Part shown: piece by piece, positions 1 to 7,802 of the stretch
Layout of the letters: each line of letters begins with the position of its first letter
Numbering within the stretch: position 1 is the stretch's first letter
Assembly: GCA_938040055.1 (NCBI GenBank)
Contig: CALHWY010000027.1
Location: 1-26,344 of the forward strand
Length of the DNA: 26,344 nt
Reading direction: 5' to 3'
Origin: an uncultured Endomicrobiia bacterium
GTDB taxonomy: Bacteria > Elusimicrobiota > Endomicrobiia > Endomicrobiales > Endomicrobiaceae
The notes under the pieces: generated by a model
What the model was told of the DNA's origin: nothing
The model's input: the letters and a program-made list of their open reading frames with translations, nothing else
The model's database searches: none
Program-made: the position numbers and the translations under genes

Positions 1-132
1 TGTCTTGCGACGGGCGCGAGGAATGCAAGTCGGCTGGTGAGCGCCCCGGAACCGCAGTCCGAGCAGTAACGAGGACGTGTCTTGCGACGGGCGCGAGGAA
101 TGCAAGTCGGCTGGTGAGCGCCCCGGAACCGC
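1..132. repeat. GC-rich direct repeat, 55 bp x2, period 77
   Basis: Positions 1-55 and 78-132 are identical, separated by a 22-bp segment (56-77) that is not repeated after the second copy. The 77-bp unit is about 66% GC, far above the surrounding DNA. Each copy contains the inverted pair gggcgc (12-17, 89-94) and gcgccc (41-46, 118-123), so a transcript could fold into a 6-bp stem. The array touches the window edge, so it may be the end of a longer tandem array. All three minus-strand frames lack stop codons here, but that may only reflect the high GC. I do not recognise the element. Confidence 0.9.
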
Positions 133-171
133 GGCGCCGTAAATAAAAGTAATTTGTAATGTATGAGGCGT

Positions 172-201
172 TTGGAAGCGGCTCCTTTTGTCCTTTAAAA
201 T
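172..201 (+). promoter_or_regulatory. candidate promoter for hypF
   Basis: TTGGAA (172-177), an 18-nt spacer and TAAAAT (196-201) lie about 36 nt before the hypF GTG. They fit a sigma-70-type promoter moderately well and follow directly on the GC-rich repeats. Seen by eye only. Confidence 0.35.
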
Positions 202-237
202 GTCCTTTTTCTTCCGGTTTTCTCAGGCGCCGAAACC

Positions 238-2511
238 GTGGAAACGCAATTTTGCAATTTTATGAATTATGTGAAAAAATCCGAAAAGATTAAAGGTCTG
301 TTTATTGAAGCCGGCGGCACGGTTCAGGGCATAGGCTTCAGGCCTTTTGTTTACAATCTTGCCGCGGCGCATAAGCTTGCGGGTTCCGTGCGCAATACGG
401 GCAAAGGCGCGCAAATCAATGTGGAGGGAGAACCTGAAAAACTTAAAAGTTTTTTGCTTGATTTGAAAAAAGCCGGCTTTGACGCGCGCTATTGCATCAA
501 AACGGCTCCCGTTAAAAAATATAAAAATTTCAGCATAATAAAAAGTAAAATAACGGAGATTACGGCGGATTTTCCGCAGGATCTCGCATTGTGCGCCGAA
601 TGTAAAAAAGAGCTGTTTTCGCAAAAAGACAGAAGATATTTATACCCTTTCATAAACTGCGTGAAATGCGGGCCGCGTTTTTCAATAATAAAAAAACTTC
701 CCTATGACAGAAAAAATACGGTTATGGACGAGTTTGAGATGTGTCCCGACTGCCTCGGCGAATATCTTTCTCCCGAAAACCGCAGATTTCACGCCCAGCC
801 CAATGCCTGCGGCAAATGCGGGCCGCAGCTGTTTTTGTATGACTGCGGGAAAAAAATCGTTTCAAAAAGAAATGACGCTGTCCGCGATGCCGCAAAATTA
901 TTAAAAAAAGGAAAGATACTGGCGGTAAAAGGCATAGGGGGATATCATCTTTGCTGCGATGCGTCAAATGCCGTAGCGGTACGAAAACTGCGCGAGAGAA
1001 AACGCCGGCCTTACAAACCTTTTGCCGTTATGGGTAATCTTGACCGCGCAAAAAAACTCTGTTATATAAACGAATTTGAAAAACGGGAGCTCTTGTCGCA
1101 ATCCGCTCCGGCTGTTATTTTAAAGAAACGCGTCTTTGATAAAATGACGCAGCTTCTTGCTCCGGACAATCCTTCATTGGCGATAATGCTGCCTTACGCC
1201 CCGCTGCACCATCTTTTGTTAAAAGAACTTCCTTTGCTGGTGATGACTTCGGGAAATAAAAGCGGGGAGCCGATCGCCGTTAATGAGAAAGAAGCTTTTT
1301 CGAATTTGAAGGCGATAGCGGATTATTTTCTTTCCCACAACAGGGAAATAGAAAACGGAACCGACGATTCAATTGTAAAATTTCTGCCTGGAAGCAAAGA
1401 AAAAATAATAATCAGAAGAAGCCGCGGTTATGCTCCTTTGCCGGTTAAAACGCGCATAGAAAACGATATGTTTGCCGCCGGCGGGGATCTTAAAAACAAT
1501 TTTTGTTTTATAAGAAATTCAAACGCTTATCTTTCACAGTACGCAGGAGATCTGGCCGGATTTGCGAATCTGGAATTTTACGAAAAAAATATAAATAAAA
1601 TGCGAAAATTTCTTAAAGCCGGCAGGGATAAAGCCGTCTGCGATATGCATCCGGGCTATCATTCTTCGCAAAGCGTGCTGAAATACTTTAAAAAGGTAAA
1701 TTACGTCCAGCATCATTATGCCCATATGGCTTCCGTGATTGCCGAATACGGTCTTAAAGGCGGGGCGTTCGGCTGCATTTTTGACGGCAGCGGTTACGGC
1801 GAAGACGGCAATATATGGGGCGGAGAGTTTATAGTATATTCAAAAAACAAGTTTGAAAGAGTAAAGCATTTCGATTATTTCGCTTTGCCGGGGGGAGATA
1901 TCTGCGCAAAAGAAGTTTGGCGCACGGCGGTGTCTTTGCTGCACAAATACGGTCTTATGGAATATATGCCGTCCCATATGAAAAGTTTCGGCTTTAAAAC
2001 GGCTGTTAAAATGCTTGAAAACAATATAAATTCGCCGCTGACTTCAAGCGCCGGCAGACTTTTTGACGCGGTTTCCGCTCTTACGGGGCTTAAAAATATT
2101 TCCACTTTTGAAGCTGAGGCTGCGGCCGCGCTCGAATATGCCGCCTGCGCCGGCAAATGCAGAACGGACGGGATCTATCCTTATGAAACCGTCGGCGAAA
2201 TAATATGTATGCGCGAAATGATAAGAGCAATATTAAATGACATGCGAAAGGGCGCGTCCGCTCAAACCGTAAGCGCGAAATTCCACAATACCCTTGCCGA
2301 TATCATAGTATCGTCGGCCTGCGAATATAATGTTAAAAAAGTAATTTTGGGCGGCGGGGTTTTCCAAAACGCGTATTTGCTCGACATGGCACAAAAGAAG
2401 CTGCTGTCGTCCGGATTTGACGTTTACTATAACAAAAAAGTTCCCGTAAATGACGGCGGCATATGCCTGGGGCAGGCTTATATTAATAATTTGTTGCTGA
2501 AAAACAAATAA
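238..2511 (+). CDS. hypF: HypF, carbamoyltransferase for [NiFe]-hydrogenase maturation
   Basis: HypF uses carbamoyl phosphate and ATP to make the carbamoyl adenylate that, transferred to HypE, becomes the cyanide ligand of [NiFe]-hydrogenases; it acts in the cytoplasm. All expected domains are present in order. An acylphosphatase domain spans about residues 18-105 (VQGIGFRPFVYNLA, with the catalytic-type R35 and N53). Two zinc fingers follow (C119/C122/C141/C144 and C169/C172/C191/C194). A YrdC-like domain (about 210-400, TSGNKSGEP) and a Kae1-like domain (metal motif QHHYAH near 491-496, LGGGVFQN near 703, NDGGICLGQA near the end) complete it. The length of 757 aa is normal. The start drawn is GTG 238; ATG 262 would also keep the whole acylphosphatase domain, and neither has a clear ribosome binding site. 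It is first in the hyp cluster. Confidence 0.97.
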   Translation: METQFCNFMNYVKKSEKIKGLFIEAGGTVQGIGFRPFVYNLAAAHKLAGSVRNTGKGAQINVEGEPEKLKSFLLDLKKAGFDARYCIKTAPVKKYKNFSIIKSKITEITADFPQDLALCAECKKELFSQKDRRYLYPFINCVKCGPRFSIIKKLPYDRKNTVMDEFEMCPDCLGEYLSPENRRFHAQPNACGKCGPQLFLYDCGKKIVSKRNDAVRDAAKLLKKGKILAVKGIGGYHLCCDASNAVAVRKLRERKRRPYKPFAVMGNLDRAKKLCYINEFEKRELLSQSAPAVILKKRVFDKMTQLLAPDNPSLAIMLPYAPLHHLLLKELPLLVMTSGNKSGEPIAVNEKEAFSNLKAIADYFLSHNREIENGTDDSIVKFLPGSKEKIIIRRSRGYAPLPVKTRIENDMFAAGGDLKNNFCFIRNSNAYLSQYAGDLAGFANLEFYEKNINKMRKFLKAGRDKAVCDMHPGYHSSQSVLKYFKKVNYVQHHYAHMASVIAEYGLKGGAFGCIFDGSGYGEDGNIWGGEFIVYSKNKFERVKHFDYFALPGGDICAKEVWRTAVSLLHKYGLMEYMPSHMKSFGFKTAVKMLENNINSPLTSSAGRLFDAVSALTGLKNISTFEAEAAAALEYAACAGKCRTDGIYPYETVGEIICMREMIRAILNDMRKGASAQTVSAKFHNTLADIIVSSACEYNVKKVILGGGVFQNAYLLDMAQKKLLSSGFDVYYNKKVPVNDGGICLGQAYINNLLLKNK

Positions 2512-2519
2512 GTTTTTTG

Positions 2520-2525
2520 TATAAT
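2520..2525 (+). promoter_or_regulatory. possible -10 box before the lipoprotein gene
   Basis: A perfect TATAAT lies in the 62-bp gap after hypF, but there is no convincing -35 at 16-18 nt (TTGCTG at 2494-2499 is 20 nt away). It could give hypC-hypE an internal promoter; the gap is the longest between hypF and hypD. Weak evidence. Confidence 0.25.
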
Positions 2526-2573
2526 AATTGGCATTGGTCGAACGGTTAAATACACAATAGAAAAGAGGAAAGT

Positions 2574-3740
2574 ATGAGGGCTAATTTAAAAATTGCAACT
2601 TTGGTATTGTCAATCGCTGTTTTTTTGTCCGCTTGCCTTGAGAGAAATACTCTGGAAAAGGCCAACAATCTTTACAGAGAAGGAAAATATGACGAGGCTT
2701 TGACGGTATACGGCGCCGTACTTAAGAAGAAACCCGATGAAATAGCGGCATTGAAAGCCGTTTCGGATATAAAACTGATAAAAAAAGATTTTGACGGCGC
2801 CATCGAAGGCTACAAAAAACTTATAGAGACCGATCCCGTCAGAAGAGGTGTGGGAGATATGGTTTCTATGCTTTCTTACAGCAAAAATATAAGAGACAAG
2901 GCCGCCGACACCATAAGGGATATGGGCGGCGGAAGAACGGAAGTGATAAATGAGATACTCGCGCAAATATCTTCGGGCAATAATTATGTAAAAATAGACT
3001 ATTTAAGCGTTCTTGCAAGAATAGGAAATTCCGCTTCTTTTGCGGCGGGCGCCGTGGCGGGTTATCTTGAAAACGAATATTTCGGGGTAAGAAAAGCCGC
3101 TCTTGAAGCGCTCGGCACTTTTGACGCCGGCAAACTTAAAGAGGCTGACGCCATACAAAAAATAGTCAAATGCCTTAACGATGAAAACGTTTCCGTGTCC
3201 GAGCAGGCCATACAAACTCTCGGACTGCTAAAAAGCGGCGCGAATGAGACCGTTCCCGAACTGATAAAAATGCTTGCAAAACATGATATGAAAGATTTGG
3301 CAAAGAAAGCGCTCGCCGAAATCGGCACGGGAGCCGAAAGCACGATTCCGGAGCTTATAGCTTTAACGGATGATAAAAAACCGGCGGAAATAAGAATCGC
3401 GGCGATGGATTCTTTAGGCGCGATAGGCAGCCATGCCAATGACGCCGTTCCCGTTTTGATTCCTTTTATATACGAAAAAGACACGATAATCAAAACAGCT
3501 TCGGCAAATGCCCTTACGAAAATAGGAAAAGCCTCGAATGAAGCTATTCCCGAACTTATAAAACTGCTTAAACATAAAGACGCCAATGTCAAACTCAGAG
3601 CGATAAGCGAACTGTCGGATCTCGGCAAAGCCGCGGGTTCGGCTCTCGCGCCTTTAAGCAAGCTGTCAAAAGACATAAATAAAGAAGTGCGCGAAGAGGC
3701 AAAGAAAGCCTTCGAAAAAATCGAGCAGGCAAAAAGATAA
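2574..3740 (+). CDS. lipoprotein with TPR and HEAT-like repeats
   Basis: The 388-aa protein starts with a short positive n-region, a hydrophobic stretch and the lipobox LSAC (lipidated Cys21), so it should be exported and membrane-anchored. Residues about 22-95 look like two TPR helix pairs (NLYREGKYDEALTVY; DFDGAIEGYKKLIETDP). The rest (about 100-388) is a run of 35-40-residue alpha-helical HEAT/PBS-lyase-like repeats with recurring A-L-I/L and E-L-I-x-L cores (for example ETVPELIKML and EAIPELIKLL). Such solenoids bind other proteins; no catalytic motif is seen. The ribosome binding site AGAGGAAAG is well placed before ATG 2574. It lies 62 nt after hypF and only 1 nt before hypC, so it is probably co-transcribed with the hyp genes, yet it is not a known maturation factor. 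A link to a membrane or periplasmic hydrogenase is only a guess. Confidence 0.85.
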   Translation: MRANLKIATLVLSIAVFLSACLERNTLEKANNLYREGKYDEALTVYGAVLKKKPDEIAALKAVSDIKLIKKDFDGAIEGYKKLIETDPVRRGVGDMVSMLSYSKNIRDKAADTIRDMGGGRTEVINEILAQISSGNNYVKIDYLSVLARIGNSASFAAGAVAGYLENEYFGVRKAALEALGTFDAGKLKEADAIQKIVKCLNDENVSVSEQAIQTLGLLKSGANETVPELIKMLAKHDMKDLAKKALAEIGTGAESTIPELIALTDDKKPAEIRIAAMDSLGAIGSHANDAVPVLIPFIYEKDTIIKTASANALTKIGKASNEAIPELIKLLKHKDANVKLRAISELSDLGKAAGSALAPLSKLSKDINKEVREEAKKAFEKIEQAKR

Positions 3741-3741
3741 A

Positions 3742-3960
3742 ATGTGTTTGGCGACGGCCGGCAAAATATCGAAGATCATAGACCGCAATACCGCCGAGGT
3801 TGATTTCGGCGGGGTAAAGGCCGAAATAAAAACAATGCTGCTTGAGGGCTTAAAAACTGGCGACTATGTTTTAGTGCATGCAGGTTTTGCCATAAACAAA
3901 CTTTCTAAAAAAGATGCCGCGGATATTATTTCGGCCTCTAAAGAAGCGGGGTTGGCTTAA
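3742..3960 (+). CDS. hypC: HypC, hydrogenase maturation chaperone
   Basis: HypC/HybG-family proteins are small chaperones that carry the Fe(CN)2CO unit with HypD and deliver it to the hydrogenase large-subunit precursor. The 72-aa protein has the diagnostic N-terminus with the essential Cys2 (MCLATAGKI), followed by the family's small beta-barrel pattern (AEVDFGG, LKTGDYVLVHAGFAINKL). Length is typical. The usual MCLA-I/V-P-G-K motif reads MCLATAGK here, so the common proline is absent; Cys2 is intact. ATG 3742 begins 1 nt after the lipoprotein stop, and the gene overlaps the next start by 1 nt (TAATG), indicating translational coupling. Confidence 0.95.
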   Translation: MCLATAGKISKIIDRNTAEVDFGGVKAEIKTMLLEGLKTGDYVLVHAGFAINKLSKKDAADIISASKEAGLA

Positions 3961-4562
3961 TGGGAGAAAAACTTTGCGTTTTCTGCGGTTCCAATACCGG
4001 TAAAAATAAAGCTTTTAAAGAAACGGCTTATAAGCTGGGAAAACTTATCGTAAAAGAGAATTTGGAGCTTGTTTACGGAGGCGGCAGCAGCGGCCTGATG
4101 GGAATTGTCGCAGACAGCGTTCTGGAAGACGGCGGGCATGTAACGGGGATCATTCCTGAAATGCTTAAAGACCTTGAAATCTGCCATACGGGCGTTACAA
4201 ACCTTATAACCTCAAAAAATATGCATGAAAGAAAGCATAAAATGTATGAGCTTGCGGATTATTTTTTTATTCTTCCCGGCGGTATAGGCACGATTGACGA
4301 ATTCGCCGAAGTTCTTACCTGGTCGCAGCTTTGTATTCACAATAAAGCCTGCGCTTTAATAAACACGGACGGATTCTTTGACAGTTTTCTGCGTTTTCTC
4401 AATAAAACCGTCGAGGAAAACTTTTTTAAACGTGAACATCTTGACCTTCTCATAGTGGAAACTTCTCTTGAAGCGGCCTTAAGCAAGTGCCGTTCTTTTA
4501 TTCATCCCAACAATATGGGCAAATGGATTGATGAAATAAAAGGAAAACCGCGTGTCGGATGA
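3960..4562 (+). CDS. LOG-family protein (nucleoside 5'-monophosphate phosphoribohydrolase-like)
   Basis: LOG/TIGR00730 proteins, often mislabelled lysine decarboxylases, hydrolyse the N-glycosidic bond of (N6-modified) AMP-type nucleotides to a free base and ribose 5-phosphate. The 200-aa protein shows the Rossmann-like nucleotide-binding segment (VYGGGSSGLMG, 38-48), the family motif MHERK (88-92) and the catalytic PGGIGTIDE (106-114). Substrate cannot be predicted from these. The start codon overlaps the hypC stop by 1 nt and the 3' end overlaps hypD by 11 nt, so it is translated as part of the hyp operon. No role in hydrogenase maturation is established for this family; nucleotide salvage is the default assignment. 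Confidence 0.9.
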   Translation: MGEKLCVFCGSNTGKNKAFKETAYKLGKLIVKENLELVYGGGSSGLMGIVADSVLEDGGHVTGIIPEMLKDLEICHTGVTNLITSKNMHERKHKMYELADYFFILPGGIGTIDEFAEVLTWSQLCIHNKACALINTDGFFDSFLRFLNKTVEENFFKREHLDLLIVETSLEAALSKCRSFIHPNNMGKWIDEIKGKPRVG

Positions 4563-5589
4563 AAAAAAATCTTTTCACATAATGGAAGTGTGCGGAACAC
4601 ATACCATGTCCATAGCCAGATACGGTCTGCGCGGTTTTTTCCCCGGGACAGAGCTGATTTCGGGGCCGGGATGCCCGGTATGCGTTACTCCGGCCGGACG
4701 TCTTGAGCAATGCGTTTTGCTTTCAAGAAATAAGAATATCATAATAACCGTTTTCGGGGACATGATAAGGGTTCCGGCTTTGTCGTCTTCTTTGGAAAAA
4801 GAAATTTCCGCGGGAGCGGATATAAGAGTAATATATTCGGTTTACGATTCGATAAAGATCGCGCGAAAAAATCCCGGCAAGGAAGTGGTTTTTGCGGGAG
4901 CCGGTTTTGAAACCACCGCTCCTCTGGCGGCTGCCGTGATTTTTGAGGCGGCTGAAAGGAAAATAAAAAATCTGTCCCTGTTTTCAATGTTTAAAAGCGT
5001 TTTTCCCGCTCTGGAAACGCTTTTAAGCGATAAAGAAGCTTCCGCGGACGCTTTGATTTTGCCGGGCAATGTCGCCGCGATAACCGGTGCCGCGGCTTTC
5101 AGGCGTATTCCCGGAAAATACAAACTGCCCTGCGCGGTGGCGGGATTTTCAAAAGACGAAATTTCAGAGGCGGTAAGCTTTCTTATACAAAATCTCAAGT
5201 CCGGCGGATGCGGGTTCGGCAATCTTTATAAAGCGGTTGTCAGCGAAAACGGCAATTTAAAGGCAAAATATCTGATGGATGAAATATTTTGTCTGGAAAA
5301 CGATTTATGGCGCGGGCTCGGGCGGATAAAAAAGAGCGGTTTCAGGCTTAAGGAAAAATACGGAGCTTTCGACGCTGATAAAAAATTCGCAATAAAGGCG
5401 GTAAAAGAGAGTAAAAGCGCCTGTTTGTGCGGGGAAATAATGAAAGGAAGGATAAATCCTTACGGCTGCGGTCTTTTCGGCGGAAAATGCACTCCGGCAA
5501 ATCCTTTGGGCCCGTGCATGGTTTCATCGGAAGGCGTTTGCAGCGCCTATTATAAATACGGCGGCAAAACAGCCGGAAACCGGCAGTAA
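4552..5589 (+). CDS. hypD: HypD, Fe-S scaffold of hydrogenase maturation
   Basis: HypD carries a [4Fe-4S] cluster and, with HypC, holds the iron on which the CN and CO ligands are assembled. The 345-aa protein has the conserved HypD features: MEVCGTHT (C14), GPGCPVCVTP (C41, C44), the GAGFETTAPLAA segment, and a C-terminal cysteine-rich region (CLCGEIMKGRINPYGC, FGGKCTPANPLGPCMVSSEG) that binds the cluster. The start is GTG 4552, inside the LOG gene, with AAAGGA (4538-4543) 8 nt upstream; the internal ATG at 4582 is less likely. It is followed, after 58 nt, by hypE. Confidence 0.97.
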   Translation: MSDEKKSFHIMEVCGTHTMSIARYGLRGFFPGTELISGPGCPVCVTPAGRLEQCVLLSRNKNIIITVFGDMIRVPALSSSLEKEISAGADIRVIYSVYDSIKIARKNPGKEVVFAGAGFETTAPLAAAVIFEAAERKIKNLSLFSMFKSVFPALETLLSDKEASADALILPGNVAAITGAAAFRRIPGKYKLPCAVAGFSKDEISEAVSFLIQNLKSGGCGFGNLYKAVVSENGNLKAKYLMDEIFCLENDLWRGLGRIKKSGFRLKEKYGAFDADKKFAIKAVKESKSACLCGEIMKGRINPYGCGLFGGKCTPANPLGPCMVSSEGVCSAYYKYGGKTAGNRQ

Positions 5590-5647
5590 GCCGGACGGTA
5601 TATTCCGCCGCAGATAAAACGCGGGTTTAAAGGAGTTTTGCGGGTAA

Positions 5648-6661
5648 ATGAAGAAAGAAAAAAATACGATTACCATGGCGCACGGAGCGGGAGGAGACGC
5701 TTCAAAAGAGCTTATAAATAAAGTTTTCAGAAAAGAGTTTTCAAATAAAGCGCTGGACTCTCTTGACGACGCCGCGGTTTTTAAAGCCGGCGGGCGAAAA
5801 ATCGCTTTTTCCACCGATTCTTTTGTAATAAGCCCGGTTTTTTTTAAAGGCGGAGATATCGGAAAGCTTGCCGTGTGCGGAAGCATAAACGATATTTCTA
5901 TGATGGGAGCGGTTCCTGTTGCGATTTCTGCGGCCGCCGTAATTGAGGAAGGGTTTTTGATAAAAGATCTTGAAAAAATAGCCCGTTCAATGGCGGTGGA
6001 GGCAAAAAAGGCGGGAGCGCGTATAGTTACGGGAGACACTAAAGTCGTAAAGAAGGGCGAAGTTGACGGAATCTTTATAAATACCAGCGCGGTCGGTACG
6101 GTGGAAAACAATTTGAACCTTTCGGGCGCAAACGCGAAAAAAGGCGATACCGTGATAATAAGCGGCAATATAGCCGAACACGGGGCCGCAATAATGCTTG
6201 CCAGAAATTCTCTGGGATTTAAAACCGGTATAAAGAGCGACTGCGCCTGCTTGAACAAACTTGCGCAGCGCGTTTTAAAAAGCTGCCCGGGCGTTCATGT
6301 GATGAGGGATCCCACCCGCGGGGGGGTTGCGGCCGCGCTTAATGAGATAGCGGAAAGCTCGGACGCGGGAATTATAATAGAGCATAATGCCGTTCCTATT
6401 GCGCGTAATGTCGCTTCATTTTGCAGCATACTGGGGCTGGATCCTTTGTATATGCCCAATGAAGGAAAAATGATCTCAATACAAAAAGAATCCGACACGG
6501 CCGCGGCGCTTGGCGCGTATAAGAAAAATCCGCTGGGCAAAAACGCCAAAGTTATAGGAAGGGTCGTTAAAGATATTAAAGGGGTCTGGATAAGAACTTA
6601 TTCGGGAAGCCTCAGAAAAGTCGTAAATGCCGATATCGAACAGCTTCCGCGCATATGCTGA
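5648..6661 (+). CDS. hypE: HypE, carbamoyl dehydratase of hydrogenase maturation
   Basis: HypE takes the carbamoyl group from HypF on its C-terminal cysteine and dehydrates it with ATP to a thiocyanate, the CN donor. The 337-aa protein has the PurM/ThiL-like fold signatures: N-terminal MAHGAGGD, DDAAVF, ST-D motif (AFSTDSFVISP), GDTKVV, and the HVMRDPTRGGVAAALNE segment. It ends in PRIC with the required terminal cysteine (Cys337). AAAGGAG (5629-5635) precedes ATG 5648 at 12 nt, a little long. The final Cys codon and the stop fall at the start of a 33-bp element repeated downstream (6657-6689, 6727-6759). It is the last hyp gene here; no hypA, hypB or hydrogenase subunit is in the window. Confidence 0.97.
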   Translation: MKKEKNTITMAHGAGGDASKELINKVFRKEFSNKALDSLDDAAVFKAGGRKIAFSTDSFVISPVFFKGGDIGKLAVCGSINDISMMGAVPVAISAAAVIEEGFLIKDLEKIARSMAVEAKKAGARIVTGDTKVVKKGEVDGIFINTSAVGTVENNLNLSGANAKKGDTVIISGNIAEHGAAIMLARNSLGFKTGIKSDCACLNKLAQRVLKSCPGVHVMRDPTRGGVAAALNEIAESSDAGIIIEHNAVPIARNVASFCSILGLDPLYMPNEGKMISIQKESDTAAALGAYKKNPLGKNAKVIGRVVKDIKGVWIRTYSGSLRKVVNADIEQLPRIC

Positions 6662-6759
6662 TATTTTATTTGTTTTGAAACTTCGCGCAAGCCGCGCGGC
6701 AAGCGGTTGAAAAAATCCGGATTCCGGCTGATATTTTGTTTGTTTTGAAACTTCGCGCA
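6657..6759. repeat. 33-bp direct repeat spanning the hypE stop codon
   Basis: Copies at 6657-6689 and 6727-6759 match in 32 of 33 positions (A6668 versus G6738), 70 bp apart. The first copy includes the last bases of hypE and its stop codon; the second lies 40 bp before the next gene. Each copy contains TTGAAAC. The intervening DNA holds small GC-rich palindromes (gccgcgcggc; aatccggatt). No terminator with a T-run is evident in the 137-bp gap. Confidence 0.9.
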
Positions 6760-6798
6760 GCGTTTATCGTAATCATATATTAAACCGGAGGATGCAAT

Positions 6799-7779
6799 AT
6801 GCTTAAAGTTCTGGTTACCGGGGCGAACGGCTTTGTGGGAAGCCATATAGTTGAAACTATGCTTGAAAAGAAATACGAAGTTTCCTGCATGGTAAGAAAA
6901 AGTTCGGATCTGTCTTGGATAAAGACTCTCCCGGTATCGTTTAAATACGGGGATTTTAGTGACGCGGATTTTCTTGAAAACTGCGTTAAAGACGCTGACA
7001 TAACAATTCACTGCGCCGGCTGCGTAAGGGCTTTCGGCAGGCGGGATTATTTCACAATCAATACGGAATATACGAAAAATTTATGCAATGCCGTTCTGAA
7101 AGCCAATCCCGGAATGAAAAAGTTTATTTTTATATCTTCGCAGGCGGCTATGGGACCGGGCCGGGCCGGCGCTTTCAGAAAAGTTGAGGAAGAGGAAAAT
7201 CCCGTGTCCGATTACGGATTAAGCAAAGCCGCCGCCGAAAAAGAGATTAAAAAACTTTTTAGCGGAAAAATAAAATATACGATATTAAGGCCTGCCGCGG
7301 TTTACGGCCCCAGAGATAAGGACATTTTTATATTTTTCAATCTTGTAAATAAGCGTCTGCGGCTTTTTACGGTTAAAAAAAGATTTTTGCAGCTGGTGTA
7401 CGTAAAAGATATCGCCGAAGCCGCGGCGGCAAGCATAGAAAATTCCGTAAGCGGCGATAAAACATATTATCTGGCGCATGAAACTCCTTATACATGGGAT
7501 GAAATAGGCCGCGTAATATCAAAAGCGGCCGGCAGACCGTCTTTGCCCGTGCCTGTTTTCGATTTTGTTTTTCATTGCGCAGCGTTCGCGGCGCAGGCTC
7601 TTGCATATATAACTAAAAAGCCTGCGGTGCTTAATAAACAAAAAATAGGAGAAATGCTCCAGCCCTACTGGACAGCCGACAATACGCCCGCCAGAAAAGA
7701 GCTCGGCATTGAGTTTGCCAAGCTTGAAATTGCTTCGAAAATAACATACAATTGGTATTTAAATAATAAATTTTTTTAG
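6799..7779 (+). CDS. extended-SDR NAD(P)-dependent epimerase/reductase, CerR-like candidate
   Basis: This is an extended short-chain dehydrogenase. The Rossmann motif TGANGFVGSH (G8, G11, G14), the catalytic serine region FISSQAA (Ser113/114), the YxxxK pair (Y139, K143) and the RPAAVYGPRD segment are all clear; length is 326 aa. GGAGG (6787-6791) sits 7 nt before ATG 6799. Family membership alone allows many substrates (nucleotide sugars, hopanoid- or sterol-like compounds, keto-sphingoid bases). The next two genes look like a serine palmitoyltransferase and a ceramide-synthase-type acyltransferase. In Caulobacter an SDR/epimerase-family protein (CerR) reduces the ketone in the same pathway, so I infer a keto-sphingoid or ketoceramide reductase. 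Confidence in the fold is very high; in the substrate, moderate. Confidence 0.9.
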   Translation: MLKVLVTGANGFVGSHIVETMLEKKYEVSCMVRKSSDLSWIKTLPVSFKYGDFSDADFLENCVKDADITIHCAGCVRAFGRRDYFTINTEYTKNLCNAVLKANPGMKKFIFISSQAAMGPGRAGAFRKVEEEENPVSDYGLSKAAAEKEIKKLFSGKIKYTILRPAAVYGPRDKDIFIFFNLVNKRLRLFTVKKRFLQLVYVKDIAEAAAASIENSVSGDKTYYLAHETPYTWDEIGRVISKAAGRPSLPVPVFDFVFHCAAFAAQALAYITKKPAVLNKQKIGEMLQPYWTADNTPARKELGIEFAKLEIASKITYNWYLNNKFF

Positions 7780-7802
7780 CATGCAAAAGGGAGACCGTTC
7801 AA

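Noticed and set aside
1..132. CRISPR array
   Set aside because: The repeated part is 55 bp with one 22-bp gap, the copies number only two, and no cas genes are near. A tandem or direct repeat describes it better.
3062..3676. 204-codon minus-strand frame opposite the HEAT lipoprotein
   Set aside because: An antisense shadow caused by the regular Ala/Glu/Leu codons of the repeats; no ribosome binding site or family signal.
5524..6258. 244-codon minus-strand frame opposite hypE
   Set aside because: Shadow of a certain gene; its translation is Ala/Phe/Ser-rich with no motif.
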